From Planctomycetaceae bacterium (GTDB lineage: Bacteria > Planctomycetota > Planctomycetia > Planctomycetales > Planctomycetaceae): a stretch of DNA of 64,000 nt. A model generated the notes under the pieces. It did not search any database, was not told where the DNA came from, and saw nothing but the letters and a program-made list of their open reading frames with translations. How positions within the stretch are numbered: the stretch's first letter is position 1; each line of letters opens with the position of its first letter. The DNA lies in contig WFTL01000172.1 in the NCBI GenBank assembly GCA_015485495.1, positions 21,135 to 85,134 of the forward strand, in the 5' to 3' direction. Both the position numbers and the translations under genes were made by a program. Positions 56,267 to 64,000 of the stretch are shown here, in pieces.

Positions 56267-57841
56267 TTACTCGATGATGTATTCCTGATCGAGCAGGTCG
56301 ACGGCGGCCGATACTTCGCCTTCGTCGAGTCCGCCGTCGCGGACGATTTCGGCGCTGGCTTCGTTGTTGCCCGTCAGTTCCCGTGCGGTCGCATGGATGC
56401 GGCCACTGGCATCGTAGGAATACGTGATGGAAATCGGCGAGCCCTTTGGGAGGTTGGGCGGAAGATTGAAAATGCGGAAATCGCCGATGAGTTCGCAGGC
56501 ATCCGGGTCGGTGGCGTCTCCTTCCAGAATTTCCACGTGAATGCGCTGCTGACCGTCCGTGTTGGTGCCGAACCGCTGGCTGACTTCGTGCGGAACGGGC
56601 GTGTTCTTCGGAATCATGATGTGATTGATTTTGCGGGACCGGTCCGACGGATCCGTGATCTTGATTCCCAGCGAGTGGGAATTCACGTCACGGGTCTTCA
56701 CATTCTTCAGCCGCTGCAGAACGCCTTCCGGAATGTTTTCGGTGTCTCCCGAACGGGCCTGCAGGATGGACGCATGAATGGCGGCTCCTTCGGCCACGGC
56801 ACATTCGGGCATCAGATCGCGGGAGGGTTCATGGCCGGTGACTTCCCGCAGCATCTGTTCCACGACCGGCATGTAGGTGGACCCGCCGACGAGAATGACT
56901 TCGTCCAGCGTGCCGGCGCGGACACCGGCCTGCTGCATGACCAGTTCCGTCGTGTCCTTGGTCCGCTGCAGCAAATCGGCCGTCATCCGTTCGAATTCGG
57001 GCCGGGTGAGCTGAACCGAAAGGGTTTTGCCTTCGTAGTACACGCTGATGGGCACCCGCCCCTTTTCGCTCAGATCCCGCTTGGCATCTTCGGCTTCCTG
57101 CTGGAATGTCAGCATCGTTTCCGGACTGCTGGACGGATCCAGATCGTACTTCTGGCGGAACTGCTGCACCAGGTGGTCCGCCAGGCGTTTGCTCCAGTCG
57201 AGACCTCCGAGCATGACATCGCCGTCGGTGGCCAGAACCCGAAATGCCGTGGGCGTGTAACGCACCACCGTCACGTCGAACGTTCCACCTCCCAGGTCGT
57301 ACACGAGAATCGTCCGCTCTTCGTCCGCCAGGTCGGTGCGTCCGAGTACCTTCTGTCCCCAGGCATACGTCAGAGTGGCGGCGGTCGGTTCGTTGATGAT
57401 GTCCACGACATTCAGTCCGGCGATGCGGCCGGCATCCTGAGTGGCCTTGCGGCGGATGTCGTTGAAGTAATACGGCACCGTGATGACCGCATTGGCGATC
57501 GGCCCGATGACCGCTTCCGCATCCTGCTTCATCTTTTTCAGAATGAGCGCGGAGATGAATTCCGGGGTGAGCTTTTTGTTCTGATAAACGACGTGGTAGT
57601 CCTTGTTGCCCATTTCCCGCTTGATCGCTTCCACGATCTGTTCCGGACTGGCCACGGAAATCCGTTCGAAGGACGGACCGACCACGACCTTGTCTTCATC
57701 GAACAGAACGACTGACGGTGTGATGCGGCGGCCGTCCGAGTTGCAGATGACTTCCGGTTCGCCTTCGTCGTTCAGATGAGCGATGGCCGAATAGGTGGTT
57801 CCCAGGTCGATGCCAACGGTTCTGCCTTCGAGGAACTTCAT
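56267..57841 (-). CDS. Hsp70 (DnaK-like) chaperone, short form
   Basis: A 524-residue Hsp70. The ATPase domain begins TVGIDLGTTYSAIAHLN, with YDLGGGTFDVTVVR as phosphate-2 motif and LVGGSTYMPVVE as adenosine motif. The beta-sandwich substrate domain is present (HSLGIKITDPSD, FGTNTDGQQRIHVEILEGD). The helical lid of DnaK (about 100 residues) is missing: the protein ends with AAVDLLDQEYIIE soon after the sandwich. It therefore differs from housekeeping DnaK (about 638). The ATG at 57841 begins MKFLEGRTVGIDLG. No dnaJ or grpE flanks it. Role probably specialised. Confidence 0.9.
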   Translation of the reverse strand: MKFLEGRTVGIDLGTTYSAIAHLNDEGEPEVICNSDGRRITPSVVLFDEDKVVVGPSFERISVASPEQIVEAIKREMGNKDYHVVYQNKKLTPEFISALILKKMKQDAEAVIGPIANAVITVPYYFNDIRRKATQDAGRIAGLNVVDIINEPTAATLTYAWGQKVLGRTDLADEERTILVYDLGGGTFDVTVVRYTPTAFRVLATDGDVMLGGLDWSKRLADHLVQQFRQKYDLDPSSSPETMLTFQQEAEDAKRDLSEKGRVPISVYYEGKTLSVQLTRPEFERMTADLLQRTKDTTELVMQQAGVRAGTLDEVILVGGSTYMPVVEQMLREVTGHEPSRDLMPECAVAEGAAIHASILQARSGDTENIPEGVLQRLKNVKTRDVNSHSLGIKITDPSDRSRKINHIMIPKNTPVPHEVSQRFGTNTDGQQRIHVEILEGDATDPDACELIGDFRIFNLPPNLPKGSPISITYSYDASGRIHATARELTGNNEASAEIVRDGGLDEGEVSAAVDLLDQEYIIE

Positions 57842-58064
57842 GTCGCTGCTTTCACTGAGGGTCCAGGATGGGCGCGCCATCCGTGTTCTGCTGAAGCGGC
57901 CGGCGGCTGGGAGAACGGGAACGATCGGTCGTCCGGCCCGCTTTGCTGCACGGAACGGCGGCGCGGGGCAACATTCTGATGGTGAGCCAGGTGGGATGCA
58001 AGCAGGCGGCAGTCCGAACAGCGCGTCCCCGCAGGATTCGCCGCTCCCGGGACGGCCGTTCCGG

Positions 58065-59012
58065 TCATCCGGTCTGGTGCCGGCGGCGGAACCAGTCGGC
58101 CGTGCGCTGCAGGCCGGTGTCGATGTCGACCGGCACACCCAGGAGTTCCGTGAGGCGGTCGGCGTTCAGCACGCTGCGTTCCAGATCTCCGGGACGGCGA
58201 TCGTTCGGCTGTACGTCCACGGTTCTGTCCAGGTGTTTCTGCAGCAGGACGGCCAGTTCGGATGTCGTGGTTTCATGACCGGTGCCCACGTTGAGAATCG
58301 GATCGGGAAGCTGCCCTTCGATGGCGGCCGTGTTGGCGGCGGCCACGTCGTCGATGAACACGTAGTCGCGCACGCAGCCGTCGTCACCACGGCGGCGGCG
58401 GGCGTTGATCTGAATGCCCTGCCCGTCCAGAATACGATTGCAGAAGATCGCCACGACGCCCGCTTCACCGTGCGGGTCCTGACGCGGTCCGTACACGTTG
58501 GCATAGCGCAGAATCGTGTAAGGCAGATCGTGTTCGATCCGGAAGCATTCCAGATACTTTTCCACGGCGAACTTACTGCAGGCATACGGACTCTGCGGCA
58601 CCGGCACCGTATCCGTATCGGCCCGCGTTCCTTCGGGAACTTCCCCGTAGATGGCTCCGCCCGTACTGGCGAACACGATGCGCTGCACTCCGTGGGTCAC
58701 GCACGATGTGAGAACATTCAGAGACCCCAGAATGTTGATCGTGGCATCGTGAGCCGGTTTCCGCACGCTGACTGCCACGCTGGCCTGAGCGGCCTGGTGG
58801 CTCACGTGGGTCGGACGAAACCGGGAGAATGCGGTGTCCAGGGCGGCCGCATCGCAGATGTCGATTTCGAAAAATGTGGCGGCGTCCGGAACATTTTTTC
58901 GCTGTCCGGACGACAAATTGTCCACGACGGCCACCTCCCAGCCCTGGGCGAGACAGCGATCGGCCACATGGCTGCCGATGAATCCGGCTCCACCGGTAAT
59001 CAGGACGCGCAT
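58065..59012 (-). CDS. NAD-dependent nucleotide-sugar epimerase/dehydratase (UDP-glucose 4-epimerase-like)
   Basis: A 315-residue extended SDR. The cofactor motif GGAGFIG is at residues 7-13, Ser/Thr-rich catalytic segment ASTGGAIYG near 118-126, and the YxxxK catalytic pair in SPYACSKFAVEKYL. RYANVYGPRQDPHGEAGVV and DYVFIDDVAAAN follow the UDP-glucose 4-epimerase pattern. The substrate is likely a UDP-sugar for exopolysaccharide or glycan synthesis. The ATG at 59012 (MRVLITGG) is the natural start. Not in an operon with the Hsp70 gene beyond same-strand order (223-base gap). Confidence 0.88.
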   Translation of the reverse strand: MRVLITGGAGFIGSHVADRCLAQGWEVAVVDNLSSGQRKNVPDAATFFEIDICDAAALDTAFSRFRPTHVSHQAAQASVAVSVRKPAHDATINILGSLNVLTSCVTHGVQRIVFASTGGAIYGEVPEGTRADTDTVPVPQSPYACSKFAVEKYLECFRIEHDLPYTILRYANVYGPRQDPHGEAGVVAIFCNRILDGQGIQINARRRRGDDGCVRDYVFIDDVAAANTAAIEGQLPDPILNVGTGHETTTSELAVLLQKHLDRTVDVQPNDRRPGDLERSVLNADRLTELLGVPVDIDTGLQRTADWFRRRHQTG

Positions 59013-59255
59013 GGCACGGAAACTCCGAACAGAGCGTGGGGTGGACGAATCCGGCCGACAGACGTACCGGCCGAACAGCAAAACCTGGCACACGCGGGCC
59101 GGCCGTGCCATGACGAATCACCAGGAATTTTCATGGATTTCTCGCGGATCCGGAAAAAATAGACGAACATGGGGACCCGCCGGTGCAGTTGTCACATGGA
59201 GACGGGGAGCCGCCGTGCGGGGCCGGCAGAGATCGGCGGAAGGAAAACGGGAAAA

Positions 59256-60896
59256 ATGCACATGACGGGGCATCGCGGAATCATCCGGAACATGGCTGTG
59301 GGGATGGTGCTGGCCGCTGCATGCGGGCCGGGGTCAGAAGCGGCCGATTCGGCAGTGGACGATTCCGCGGTCGTGGCATTCATCGATGCTCAGATCGAAC
59401 AGGCCTGGCGGGACAATGAAGTGCGGCCGTCGGAACAGGCACCTCAGGCCGAATGGGTGCGGAGAGTGTACCTGGATCTGGCCGGGCGGATCCCCAGGGT
59501 GGCGGAAATCCAGGAAGCGTTTGAGGATGATGAGCCGCGGCTGCGGACTGCTTTGGTGAATCGTCTGCTGGAAAGTTCGGATTTCGTCCGTCATTTCACA
59601 ACCATCTGGACCAACGAATGCATTGGTCGGGCGACGCCGCGTCGTGTGAGCCGCCGGGGGATGGAGAAATTTTTTCGTGAAGCCTTCGCACGGAATCGTC
59701 CCTGGAACGATGTGGTTTACGACCTGATCACAGCGGAAGGACATTTCGAAGAAAACGGAGCGGTCAACTACATTCTCGCTCAGACACAGATGCGCGACGA
59801 CGGCGTGCAGCTCACCGCCAAAACCGCTCGCCTGTTTCTGGGAGTCCAGATTCAGTGTACGCAGTGTCACAATCACCCGTTCAACGACTGGCAGCAGAAG
59901 CAGTTCTGGGAACTGAACAGTTTTTTTCGCCAGGTGCGGCGGATCGATCACCGCCGGGTGGATCCGGATACCGGGCGGATGGTGGACGATTATTCAGAAG
60001 TCGTGCGCCGTGATTTCACAGGCCCCGTCTTTTTTGAGAAACGCAGCGGTCTGATGCAGGTGGCGTTTCCCATTCTGGGGGATGAAAGAATCGATCCGGA
60101 CTCGGAAGACCGGCGCGGTGAACTCGGTCGGCTGCTGACGCGTTCTCAGGGGGACGCGCCGCCCCTGATCGCCACGGCCCTGGTCAACCGGATGTGGGCG
60201 CACTTTTTCGGCTATGGGTTCACGCGTCCGGTCGACGACATGGGACCGCACAACGCTCCGTCCCATCCGGATGTGCTGGACCGTCTGGCGCGGGAATTCG
60301 TGGCGTCCGGGTACGATGTGCGCCGGCTGATCCGCTGGATCTGCAGCACCCGCGCGTATTCACTGACGAGCCGTTTCGGGCGGCACAACGCGGCGGACGA
60401 TCCGGCCTCCGGGGAAATGCCTCTGTTCAGTCACATGTACGTGCGAGCCATGACGGCCGAACAGCTCTACGATTCGCTCATCACGGCCACCGGAGCACAC
60501 CAGTCCGTACGCGGCGGCCGCGATGCTCAGCGGAGACAGCGCCGGCGGTGGATGCAGCAGTTCGTCCGGACCTTCGACAATGATGAAAATGCGGAGACCA
60601 CTACGTTCAACGGCACGATTCCTCAGGCACTCATGCTGATGAACAGCGAACTGACGGCCCGGGCGGTCAGTGCGGAACCCGGCAGTTTTCTTTACGACGT
60701 GCTGTCGCGGCCCGGGTCGGACACCGAACGCGTGCAGCAGCTTTATCTGGCTGCACTCAGCCGAAAGGCCACGCGAGCTGAACTGTCCCGCATGCGAAAA
60801 ATTCTCAGATCATCCGGGCCGGACGGCCGGGTGGCTGCGTTCCAGGATCTGTTCTGGGCGCTGCTCAATTCGAACGAATTCATCCTCATCCACTGA
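59256..60896 (+). CDS. DUF1549/DUF1553 protein
   Basis: A 546-residue exported protein. A signal peptide (core MAVGMVLAAACG) starts the sequence; the DUF1549 region has RRVYLDLAGRIPRVAEIQEA and the CxxCH motif CTQCHNHPFND, and DUF1553 has LVNRMWAHFFGYGFTRPVDD, HPDVLDRLAREFV and a C-terminal NSNEFILIH. Unlike the 19543 copy it lacks the PSC1 cytochrome domain. The ATG at 59256 follows AAGGAAAACGGG. A DUF1501 gene follows, the standard partner. Together they are inferred to form a secreted pair of unknown activity. Confidence 0.85.
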   Translation: MHMTGHRGIIRNMAVGMVLAAACGPGSEAADSAVDDSAVVAFIDAQIEQAWRDNEVRPSEQAPQAEWVRRVYLDLAGRIPRVAEIQEAFEDDEPRLRTALVNRLLESSDFVRHFTTIWTNECIGRATPRRVSRRGMEKFFREAFARNRPWNDVVYDLITAEGHFEENGAVNYILAQTQMRDDGVQLTAKTARLFLGVQIQCTQCHNHPFNDWQQKQFWELNSFFRQVRRIDHRRVDPDTGRMVDDYSEVVRRDFTGPVFFEKRSGLMQVAFPILGDERIDPDSEDRRGELGRLLTRSQGDAPPLIATALVNRMWAHFFGYGFTRPVDDMGPHNAPSHPDVLDRLAREFVASGYDVRRLIRWICSTRAYSLTSRFGRHNAADDPASGEMPLFSHMYVRAMTAEQLYDSLITATGAHQSVRGGRDAQRRQRRRWMQQFVRTFDNDENAETTTFNGTIPQALMLMNSELTARAVSAEPGSFLYDVLSRPGSDTERVQQLYLAALSRKATRAELSRMRKILRSSGPDGRVAAFQDLFWALLNSNEFILIH

Positions 60897-61013
60897 CTGA
60901 CGGAATTTCACAGACTCGTCATTCATTCACCCGCGTCCTGTCTGCGGAGCTTTGCTGAAACGGCATCTGACGGCACCGCATGACGCCACCGAATCGGACG
61001 AACGGACCCGACC

Positions 61014-62291
61014 ATGAAACGGCGCCATTTTCTGCAGCATGTCCTGACGGCGGCCTCCGTGCTGCCGGCCTGCCGCTTTTTGTCTCATCTGACAGCACAC
61101 GCCGCCACGGTGCGGGCTCAGCGCAAGGCCTGCATTCTCATGTGGATGGGCGGCGGACCGCCGACCATCGATCTGTTCGATCTGAAGCCGGGGTCGAAAA
61201 ACGGCGGGGAGTTCACGCCGATCGATACGGCCGTACCGGGAATCCAGATCTGTGAGCATCTTCCGGAAATCGCGAAGGTCTTCGGCGATCTGTCTCTGAT
61301 TCGATCCATGAGCACCCGGGAAGCCGACCACACGCGGGGACGGTACTACATGCACACATCGTACGTGCCGAATCCCACGGTGACTCATCCGACATTCGGA
61401 TCGGTCGTCAGTTATGAGTTTCGGGACCGTCTGGATGATCTTCAGATCCCCGCATTCGTGTCCATCGGTGCGGCGGGAGGCGACGCCGGCTTTCTGGGAA
61501 TGGCCCATGCGCCGTTCGTTGTCGATGCGTCCGGTCAGATTCGAAATGCTCCGTCCGAAGAAAACCGGCGCCGGCTTCCTCGTCGTCTGGCCATGCTGGA
61601 GGAAATCGAGGCCGGATTCATTCGTTCCCGGCGCGGAGATCTGCCGCAGGATCACCTGAGCGTCTATCGGAATGCCGTCAACCTGATGACGTCTGACCAG
61701 ATGGCCGCATTCAGTCCGCAGCGGAGCGCGCCCCGATGGGGACTGGAAGCGGAAAGCGATGCGGTGATGGAACGGTACGGACAGAACGGATTCGGCCGGG
61801 GTCTGCTGGTCGCCCGCCGGCTCGTGCAGATCGGAGTCCCCTTCGTGGAAGTCAGCATGAACGGCTGGGACCTGCATCAGAATGTCTTCCAGACCCTGCG
61901 CAATCAGCATCTTCCGCAGCTCGACCGCGGTGTGTCCGCTCTGGTGTCCGATCTGCGCGACCGTGGAATGATTGATGATGTCGTTCTGGTCTGGATGGGA
62001 GAATTCGGCCGCACGCCGCGAATCAATCAGAATGTCGGACGAGATCACTGGGCCAGCAGCTGGACGGTGATGATGGGCGGGGGAGGGCTGCGGAACGGGC
62101 AGGTGATCGGAGCCACGGACAAAGACGGCGTGGCCATCGCCGACGGCAGCCGATCGTTCCTGCCGGGCGACATCTGGGCGACCGTGGCGCATGCCCTGGG
62201 CATTCCGCTGAACACGGTTCATACGTCGCGGCGAGGACGTCCCATGAAGCTGGCCAATGGAGGAACACCCGTCAAAGAACTGATCGGGTGA
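61014..62291 (+). CDS. DUF1501 protein (sulfatase-fold-like), Tat-type signal
   Basis: A 425-residue protein. The N-terminus [20 protein letters not shown] has a twin-arginine-like signal. Characteristic DUF1501 segments are [44 protein letters not shown] and [20 protein letters not shown]1501 has the alkaline-phosphatase/sulfatase fold; its reaction is unknown and the classic formylglycine Cys motif is not evident. It is encoded between the DUF1549/DUF1553 gene and, seven bases after its stop, the ECF sigma gene. Confidence 0.88.
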   Translation: MKRRHFLQHVLTAASVLPACRFLSHLTAHAATVRAQRKACILMWMGGGPPTIDLFDLKPGSKNGGEFTPIDTAVPGIQICEHLPEIAKVFGDLSLIRSMSTREADHTRGRYYMHTSYVPNPTVTHPTFGSVVSYEFRDRLDDLQIPAFVSIGAAGGDAGFLGMAHAPFVVDASGQIRNAPSEENRRRLPRRLAMLEEIEAGFIRSRRGDLPQDHLSVYRNAVNLMTSDQMAAFSPQRSAPRWGLEAESDAVMERYGQNGFGRGLLVARRLVQIGVPFVEVSMNGWDLHQNVFQTLRNQHLPQLDRGVSALVSDLRDRGMIDDVVLVWMGEFGRTPRINQNVGRDHWASSWTVMMGGGGLRNGQVIGATDKDGVAIADGSRSFLPGDIWATVAHALGIPLNTVHTSRRGRPMKLANGGTPVKELIG

Positions 62292-62298
62292 TCGTCCC

Positions 62299-62826
62299 AT
62301 GTCCGAACGACTCACCGATGAAGAATTCGTCCGGCTGTTCAGTGCTCACCAGCGGCCTCTGTTTCTGTACATTCTGCCGCTGGTCGGAAGCACTTCGGAT
62401 GCCGACGAAGTGCTTCAGGAAACGAGTGTCATCATGTGGGGCAAACGGCATCAGTTTCAGCCGGGGACCAGTTTTCTGGCGTGGGCCCGCGCCATTGCCC
62501 GTCTGGAAGTGTTTCGGTTTCGTCGCAGACACCGGGGCCGGACGTTTTCTGCCGGTGGCGATCTGCTGGAACAGATCGCCGAGAAAAGCGAACAGGTCTG
62601 TCAGCAGGCCGAAGCACGGCAGGAAGCGCTGCGCGAATGTCTGAAACGGCTGCGGCCGCACGACCGTCGCCTCATTCAGCTCCGCTACCTTCCCGGAGCC
62701 AGCGGAGACGACGTGGCGCGGCAGACGGGCCGCCCGGTCAATTCCGTCTACCAGTCCCTCAGCCGAATTCGACAGAAACTGGCGGACTGCATCGAGCGGC
62801 GTCTGGCAGCCGGAGGTGACCTGTGA
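62299..62826 (+). CDS. ECF-type RNA polymerase sigma factor
   Basis: A 175-residue sigma-70 factor with only regions 2 and 4. Region 2 includes DADEVLQETSVIMWGKRHQF and SFLAWARAIARLEVFRFRRR; region 4 includes RRLIQLRYLPGASGDDVARQ, then TGRPVNSVYQSLSRIRQKL, the helix-turn-helix. It lies 7 bases after the DUF1501 stop and overlaps the following anti-sigma-like gene (TGATG), so it is coexpressed with both. It matches planctomycete ECF sigma groups whose anti-sigma partners are membrane proteins fused to other domains. Confidence 0.92.
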   Translation: MSERLTDEEFVRLFSAHQRPLFLYILPLVGSTSDADEVLQETSVIMWGKRHQFQPGTSFLAWARAIARLEVFRFRRRHRGRTFSAGGDLLEQIAEKSEQVCQQAEARQEALRECLKRLRPHDRRLIQLRYLPGASGDDVARQTGRPVNSVYQSLSRIRQKLADCIERRLAAGGDL

Positions 62827-64000
62827 TGGCGGCATCCGATGAACTGACGCGTCTGGTGATGCGGCTCATGGATGACCGGCTGAACGAAGCGGAACAACAG
62901 CGGCTGACAGATCTGCTCCAGGATGATCCGGAAGCGGTGGAACAGTATGTGCGCCTGATGGTGCTGCACGGAGAACTGAGCTGGGGAGCCGGCCAGACGG
63001 ATGGGGACGGATCGCTGCGGCCGGCCGTCGGCCGATCGGATGCCGATGGAGTCTCTGCGGATGTCACTGCGAAAGATCGTCCCAGGCCGGATCGCAGACG
63101 GACAGCCGCGGCGGCCGTGGCGGCCGCGGTGTTCCTGGTCGCGGTGGCCGGTGTGTTCCTGATGCCGCTTTCGCGTGATCGATCAGTCGAGGAGAACGGA
63201 CCGGCCGCTGAAACGGTCCGGGTGGAGCCTCTTCAGGAAGAACGAGTGCCCGCGGCTGTCGCCCGCCGTGAGCCGCTGCGGCCGCTGAATCTGGATCAAC
63301 TGCACAGTGCGGTGACGGAAGCGACGGCAGCGAAGGAGGAATCCGAAGCTGTCGGGGGAGATGGTCCGGATGCGTCCGGCAGCGTCCGGCCGGCGGAGAT
63401 CCGGGCGGAAGATTCCGTGACCGATGAACAGGTCATTGCTCTGATCGACGAACAGATTGCGACGGTTCTGCAGGACAACGACGTGCTTCCGTCTCCACCG
63501 GCTTCCGACAGCCAGTGGCTGCGGCGGGCCTGGCTGACCATCGCCGGCCGCATTCCGTCTCTGGACGATCAGGCGGTTTTGAACGGCGGGCGGCCGCTGT
63601 CCCGGGCGGCCGTCGTGGACGCTCTGCTGAACAGTCCGGAACGGCATCGGCGTCTGGCGGAGGAATGGACGCATCTGTTGATCGGGAGGCAGGAACGCGA
63701 TGGGGTGCATCGGGCCGCTTTGACCAGGTGGCTGGAAGAAGGCTTTCAGTCGAATCGATCATGGATGAAGATCGTGGCGGATCTGATTCAGGCGGAAGGT
63801 CGGTCAGACCGCAACGGGGCGACGAACTTCCTTCTGGCTCATCTGGACAATCAGGCGACCCCGGCAACGGCCGTGGCCGCGCGGCTGTTTCTGGGCGAAC
63901 ACCTGCAGTGCCAGCAGTGTCACGATCATCCGTTCGTGCCCGGAGTGCGGCAGCACGATTACTGGGCGTTCAATGCGTTTTTTCAGCACACGCGTCGCCG
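62826..64000 (+). CDS. Anti-sigma-like membrane protein fused to DUF1549 (3' truncated by window)
   Basis: The frame is open from ATG 62826 to the window end (391 codons so far). Residues 1-55 (MAASDELTRLVMRLMDDRLN, then PEAVEQYVRLMVLHGELSW) match the cytoplasmic N-terminus of planctomycete FecR/anti-sigma proteins. A membrane helix spans about 94-116 (AAAAVAAAVFLVAVAGVFLM). Outside the membrane, from about 195, a DUF1549 domain begins (EQVIALIDEQIATVLQDNDV, WLRRAWLTIAGRIPSLDDQA) and carries CxxCH at 362-366 (CQQCHDHPF). This half is paralogous to the protein at 59256. So one protein appears to join sigma-factor control to the DUF1549 module. The C-terminal part lies beyond the window. Confidence 0.85.
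   Translation, partial: MAASDELTRLVMRLMDDRLNEAEQQRLTDLLQDDPEAVEQYVRLMVLHGELSWGAGQTDGDGSLRPAVGRSDADGVSADVTAKDRPRPDRRRTAAAAVAAAVFLVAVAGVFLMPLSRDRSVEENGPAAETVRVEPLQEERVPAAVARREPLRPLNLDQLHSAVTEATAAKEESEAVGGDGPDASGSVRPAEIRAEDSVTDEQVIALIDEQIATVLQDNDVLPSPPASDSQWLRRAWLTIAGRIPSLDDQAVLNGGRPLSRAAVVDALLNSPERHRRLAEEWTHLLIGRQERDGVHRAALTRWLEEGFQSNRSWMKIVADLIQAEGRSDRNGATNFLLAHLDNQATPATAVAARLFLGEHLQCQQCHDHPFVPGVRQHDYWAFNAFFQHTRR

Overview
The window is high-G+C bacterial chromosome with the protein repertoire of a planctomycete (class Planctomycetia; genus not resolvable from sequence alone). The basis is three DUF1549/DUF1553-type proteins with CxxCH motifs (one also carrying a PSC1 cytochrome domain), a DUF1501 protein, an ECF sigma factor followed by an FecR-like anti-sigma protein fused to DUF1549, a lysine/alanine-rich histone H1-like protein, and zinc-ribbon membrane proteins of the kind common in that phylum. 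No rRNA, insertion sequence, prophage or CRISPR array was seen. There is one tRNA.

Layout. 1-4613: a phosphate uptake and signalling operon (end of pstS, pstC, pstA, pstB, phoU, PhoB-like regulator). 4663-7164: a ROK sugar kinase and a radical SAM enzyme. 7269-14063: leftward genes for a Tat-exported PhoD-type phosphatase, a small membrane helix-hairpin-helix protein, a DUF116/polyprenyl synthase fusion and a squalene-hopene-cyclase-like enzyme. 14406-17194: two coupled envelope proteins of unknown role. 17438-19513: an HtrA-like protease, a tRNA-Asp unit with recognisable promoter and terminator, and the histone-like gene. 19543-28304: PSC1/DUF1549/DUF1553 protein, DUF4432 protein, short-chain dehydrogenase, bioA, nuclease and TPR lipoprotein. 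28331-34617: HrpA-type helicase, an aldolase/dehydrogenase pair and ribosomal protein L27. 34853-41691: secreted hypothetical, YkgJ cysteine cluster protein, mobA, two unknowns, moeA and a cystathionine synthase/lyase. 41984-47412: metH and a convergent TrkH transporter.

47918-49188 is an accessory island of visibly lower G+C with two toxin-antitoxin modules (AbrB-type antitoxin with Doc; HicA with HicB). 49588-53640 encodes a TPR protein, a zinc-ribbon membrane protein and a secreted FlgG-like protein. 54005-59012 holds a sodium:solute symporter with a YhdT-like partner, a short Hsp70 and a nucleotide-sugar epimerase. 59256 to the window end is an apparent operon of DUF1549/DUF1553, DUF1501, ECF sigma factor and anti-sigma/DUF1549 fusion; the last gene runs off the window.

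The most interesting points are the sigma/anti-sigma-DUF1549 operon at the right end, the DUF116-polyprenyl synthase fusion beside a DxDD triterpene cyclase, and the exported orphan flagellar-rod-like protein. All functional statements come from motif recognition by eye; no database search was run.
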